A stretch of 8,409 nucleotides of DNA from assembly GCA_030626085.1 (NCBI GenBank), contig DAOUPQ010000079.1, forward strand, positions 1 through 8,409, in the 5' to 3' direction. Shown in pieces: positions 6,695 to 8,409 of the stretch. Numbering within the stretch: position 1 is the first letter of the stretch; the number at the start of each line of letters is the position of its first letter. The notes beneath the pieces were generated by a model. That model worked only from the letters and a program-made list of their open reading frames with translations. It searched no databases and was not told the DNA's origin. The translations under genes were made by a program, and so were the position numbers. Source of the stretch: Flavobacteriia bacterium. Its GTDB lineage: Bacteria > Bacteroidota > Bacteroidia > Flavobacteriales > Flavobacteriaceae.

Positions 6695-7288
6695 ATGAAG
6701 AAAAATATTATTAAACATAATTATAATGTTACCAGAGATAAAAGACAAACCTTAAATAAACATAATTCTTTTTTAATTTGGTTTACCGGATTGTCGGGTT
6801 CAGGAAAATCAACTTTAGCGAATGCTTTAGAAAATAAATTACATCAAGAAGGAATTAGTACTTATGCCTTGGATGGTGATAATATCCGTAAAGGAATTAA
6901 TAATGATCTAACTTTTTCGCCTGAAGATAGAACAGAAAATATCAGACGTATTGCAGAAATTGCCAATCTTTTTGTTGATGCAGGAATTGTAGTATTAGCT
7001 GCTTTTGTTTCTCCATATAAAAAAGACAGAAAAAACATTGAGAATATCGTTGAAAAAGATAATTTTGTCGAGGTTTTTGTAAATACATCCTTAGAAGAAT
7101 GTGAAAAACGTGATGTCAAAGGATTATACGACAAAGCGAGAAAAGGTGAGATCAAAGATTTTACAGGCGTTAATGCACCTTATGAAGCTCCTGAAAACCC
7201 TGATGTAGAAGTAATTACTGATGATAAATCAATAGAAGAGTCGGTTGCTTTAATTTATAATGAAATAAAAGAAAAATTAAAAATATGA
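6695..7288 (+). CDS. cysC: Adenylylsulfate (APS) kinase CysC
   Basis: This 197-aa cytoplasmic enzyme phosphorylates adenylylsulfate with ATP to form PAPS, the universal sulfate donor. The NH2-terminal segment with V-T-R-x-x-R (12-17) leads into the P-loop GLSGSGKST (32-40). Next come LDGDNIRKGINNDL (59-72), FSPEDRTENIRR (74-85) and AFVSPYKKDR (103-112), whose Ser106 corresponds to the phosphorylatable serine of the family. The lid region KGLYDKARKGEIKDFTGVNAPYEAP is intact. It is a single-domain kinase of normal length, not fused to CysN. It starts 2 bases after the DUF2061 gene, and its TGA stop overlaps the cysD ATG in ATGA (7285-7288), which implies translational coupling of the two enzymes that act in sequence. 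Confidence 0.96.
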   Translation: MKKNIIKHNYNVTRDKRQTLNKHNSFLIWFTGLSGSGKSTLANALENKLHQEGISTYALDGDNIRKGINNDLTFSPEDRTENIRRIAEIANLFVDAGIVVLAAFVSPYKKDRKNIENIVEKDNFVEVFVNTSLEECEKRDVKGLYDKARKGEIKDFTGVNAPYEAPENPDVEVITDDKSIEESVALIYNEIKEKLKI

Positions 7289-8190
7289 AAAAATATTTTT
7301 TAAATTATTTAGATGAACTAGAATCAGAAGCAATATTTGTGTTACGTGAAGTATATGCACAATTTGAAAATCCGGTAATATTGTTTTCCGGAGGTAAAGA
7401 TTCTATAGTTTTAACCCACTTGGCAAAAAAGGCCTTTTATCCGGCAAAAGTTCCCTTTCCATTAATGCACATTGATACCGGGCATAATTTTCCGGAAACG
7501 ATTCAATTTAGAGATGATCTGGTAAAATCTTTAGGAGCTACTCTATTAGTAGGTTCTGTTCAAAAGGCAATTGACAATAAAAGAGTTGTAGAGGAAAAAG
7601 GCAAAAATGCTACACGTAATGAATTGCAAATTATAACATTGTTAGATGCTATCGAAGATAATAAAATTGATTGTGCTATTGGTGGTGGACGTAGAGATGA
7701 AGAAAAAGCAAGAGCTAAAGAAAGATTTTTTTCACACCGTGATGATTTCGGACAATGGACACCTAAAAATCAACGACCTGAATTATGGAATCTTTTTAAT
7801 GGAAAAATGCATCAGGGAGAGCATTTTAGGGCTTTTCCAATAAGTAACTGGACTGAAATGGATGTTTGGAATTATATACTGAGAGAGAATATTCAAATTC
7901 CTTCATTATATTTTGCGCATGACAGGGAAGTTGTATATAGAAACGGAAGTTGGATTCCGTTTTCAAAATATTTAGTAATACAAGAAAACGAAGAAGTTGT
8001 TATTAAAAAATTACGTTTTAGAACCTTAGGTGATATAACGATTACCGGTGGTATTGAAAGTGAAGCAGATACACTTATAAAAATTGTTGAAGAAGTTTCG
8101 GCAATGCGAGAAACAGAAAGAGGAAACAGAGCTGATGATAAGCGAAGTGAGACTTCAATGGAAGATAGAAAAAAACAAGGATATTTTTAA
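7285..8190 (+). CDS. cysD: Sulfate adenylyltransferase subunit 2 CysD
   Basis: This 301-aa small, catalytic subunit of ATP sulfurylase makes adenylylsulfate from ATP and sulfate. It is an adenine-nucleotide alpha-hydrolase/PP-loop protein and normally works with the GTPase CysN. Visible motifs are the PP-loop SGGKDS (35-40), MHIDTGHNFPET, the GGGRRDEEKARAKER block, FPISNWTEMDVW, and the ERGNRADDKRSETSMEDRKKQGYF-type end that is diagnostic of CysD. It is full length, with its start overlapping the cysC stop by 4 bases. CysN normally follows directly. Here the next 219 bases hold a palindrome and a GIY-YIG gene instead, so cysN must lie further downstream or elsewhere. Confidence 0.97.
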   Translation: MKKYFLNYLDELESEAIFVLREVYAQFENPVILFSGGKDSIVLTHLAKKAFYPAKVPFPLMHIDTGHNFPETIQFRDDLVKSLGATLLVGSVQKAIDNKRVVEEKGKNATRNELQIITLLDAIEDNKIDCAIGGGRRDEEKARAKERFFSHRDDFGQWTPKNQRPELWNLFNGKMHQGEHFRAFPISNWTEMDVWNYILRENIQIPSLYFAHDREVVYRNGSWIPFSKYLVIQENEEVVIKKLRFRTLGDITITGGIESEADTLIKIVEEVSAMRETERGNRADDKRSETSMEDRKKQGYF

Positions 8191-8210
8191 TCCTGAACTT
8201 GTTTCAGGAT
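8190..8210 (+). repeat. Perfect 8-bp-stem palindrome at the end of cysD, likely a dispersed REP-like repeat
   Basis: Arms ATCCTGAA (8190-8197) and TTCAGGAT (8203-8210) flank a 5-base loop, CTTGT. The first base of the left arm is the last base of the cysD TAA. From memory, a TCCTGAACTTGTTTCAGGA-type motif is a common dispersed intergenic repeat in many bacteria, Bacteroidota included. Only one copy lies in this window. The base composition is richer in C and G than the surroundings. A T-run does not follow directly (CCGTTC comes first), so it is not a good intrinsic terminator, though it may affect readthrough or mRNA stability. Confidence 0.75.
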
Positions 8211-8212
8211 CC

Positions 8213-8267
8213 GTTCTATTTTGATGGAAAGAGCTCAAATATATATTTTAAGCAATAAAAATAGAAC
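8213..8267 (+). repeat. 10-bp inverted repeat enclosing the GIY-YIG start codon
   Basis: GTTCTATTTT (8213-8222) is the exact reverse complement of AAAATAGAAC (8258-8267), with 35 bases between. The ATG at 8224 begins two bases inside the loop. In RNA this would place the start region next to a stem, which could reduce initiation. It may also be chance in AT-rich DNA. Confidence 0.45.
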
Positions 8268-8409
8268 CGCATTATATGTTGATTATACAATTGATTTAAA
8301 AAGGAGAGTATTAGAACATAAAAATAAAAGAGGAGCCAAATTTACAAAAAGGTACAGTATTTATGATTTAGTATATTTTGAAGAGTTTAATTCAAAATAT
8401 AATGCAAGA
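8224..8409 (+). CDS. GIY-YIG single-domain nuclease family protein (3' end outside window)
   Basis: Sixty-two codons are open from ATG 8224 to the window end. The protein begins with QIYILSNKNRTALYVDYTIDLKRRVLEHKN-type sequence (residues 5-34), matching the small YhbQ/UPF0213-like GIY-YIG proteins of about 80-100 aa. YIL (7-9) is the first motif and Tyr18-Val-Asp20 sits where YIG is expected. Arg27/Arg28 match the catalytic arginine region, and FTKRY and LVYFEEF (49-55) follow as in the family. The metal-binding Glu normally found in a later REKQ-like motif would be past the edge. The Gly-to-Asp change in the second motif may impair the fold or activity. An in-frame TTG lies at 8221, but ATG 8224 gives the usual start. 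It lies 33 bases after cysD, directly behind the palindrome. Its function in the cell is unknown to me. Confidence 0.85.
   Translation, partial: MERAQIYILSNKNRTALYVDYTIDLKRRVLEHKNKRGAKFTKRYSIYDLVYFEEFNSKYNAR

Noticed and set aside
6862..7155. Minus-strand open frame opposite cysC (and a similar one at 6192-6473 opposite cysQ)
   Set aside because: Both are antisense to conserved motifs of strong genes, with no family features.
7646..7843. Plus-strand 65-codon frame inside cysD (and a similar one at 1012-1218 inside wzc)
   Set aside because: Out-of-frame shadows of the conserved CysD and Wzc proteins.
8190..8222. Intrinsic terminator after cysD
   Set aside because: The stem is followed by CCGTTC rather than directly by a T-run; the TTTT comes about 9 bases later. 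The arm sequence looks more like a dispersed palindromic repeat.

Overview
The window is low-GC (about 30% by eye), and every supported gene lies on the + strand with gaps of only 1 to 35 bases. Several features point to a marine-type Bacteroidota, probably a flavobacterium. These are a Wzc with a Tyr/Gly tail, a Wza-like protein ending in a membrane helix, near-absent Shine-Dalgarno sites, TAnnTTTG-like motifs in two gaps, and the gene order cysQ - DUF2061 - cysC - cysD. The taxon is inferred from gene families and order; no rRNA or marker gene is present.

Positions 1-5696 form a capsule/exopolysaccharide block. It holds the 3' end of a Wza-like outer-membrane export protein (1-195), the co-polymerase/BY-kinase Wzc (201-2645), a monotopic phosphoglycosyl transferase that would prime the repeat unit on a lipid carrier (2659-3270), a VipA/TviB-type nucleotide-sugar dehydrogenase (3303-4605) and a UDP-glucuronate 4-epimerase-like enzyme (4641-5696). 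The last two would supply a uronic-acid-type sugar nucleotide, so the polymer is probably acidic. As written, the dehydrogenase is broken by a 10-A run at 3371-3380. With nine A's the protein is a full-length 433 aa.

Positions 5699-8190 form a sulfate-activation block that follows the epimerase after 2 bases: cysQ (PAP phosphatase), a 66-aa DUF2061 membrane protein, cysC (APS kinase) and cysD (ATP sulfurylase small subunit), the last two overlapping by 4 bases. Together they would make PAPS and clear its by-product PAP. Placement directly behind capsule genes suggests, without proving, that PAPS serves sulfation of the polymer or another surface molecule. No sulfotransferase, PAPS reductase or cysN is inside the window.

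Positions 8190-8409 look like a small insertion. A perfect 8-bp-stem palindrome begins on the last base of the cysD stop codon and is followed by a GIY-YIG nuclease gene cut by the window edge. It occupies the place where cysN would normally follow cysD. The main points for follow-up are this palindrome-plus-nuclease unit, the A10 frameshift, and a G8 run inside a GC hairpin within wzc. No tRNA, rRNA, CRISPR array, classical insertion sequence or convincing terminator was seen, and no gene-free stretch exceeds 300 bases.
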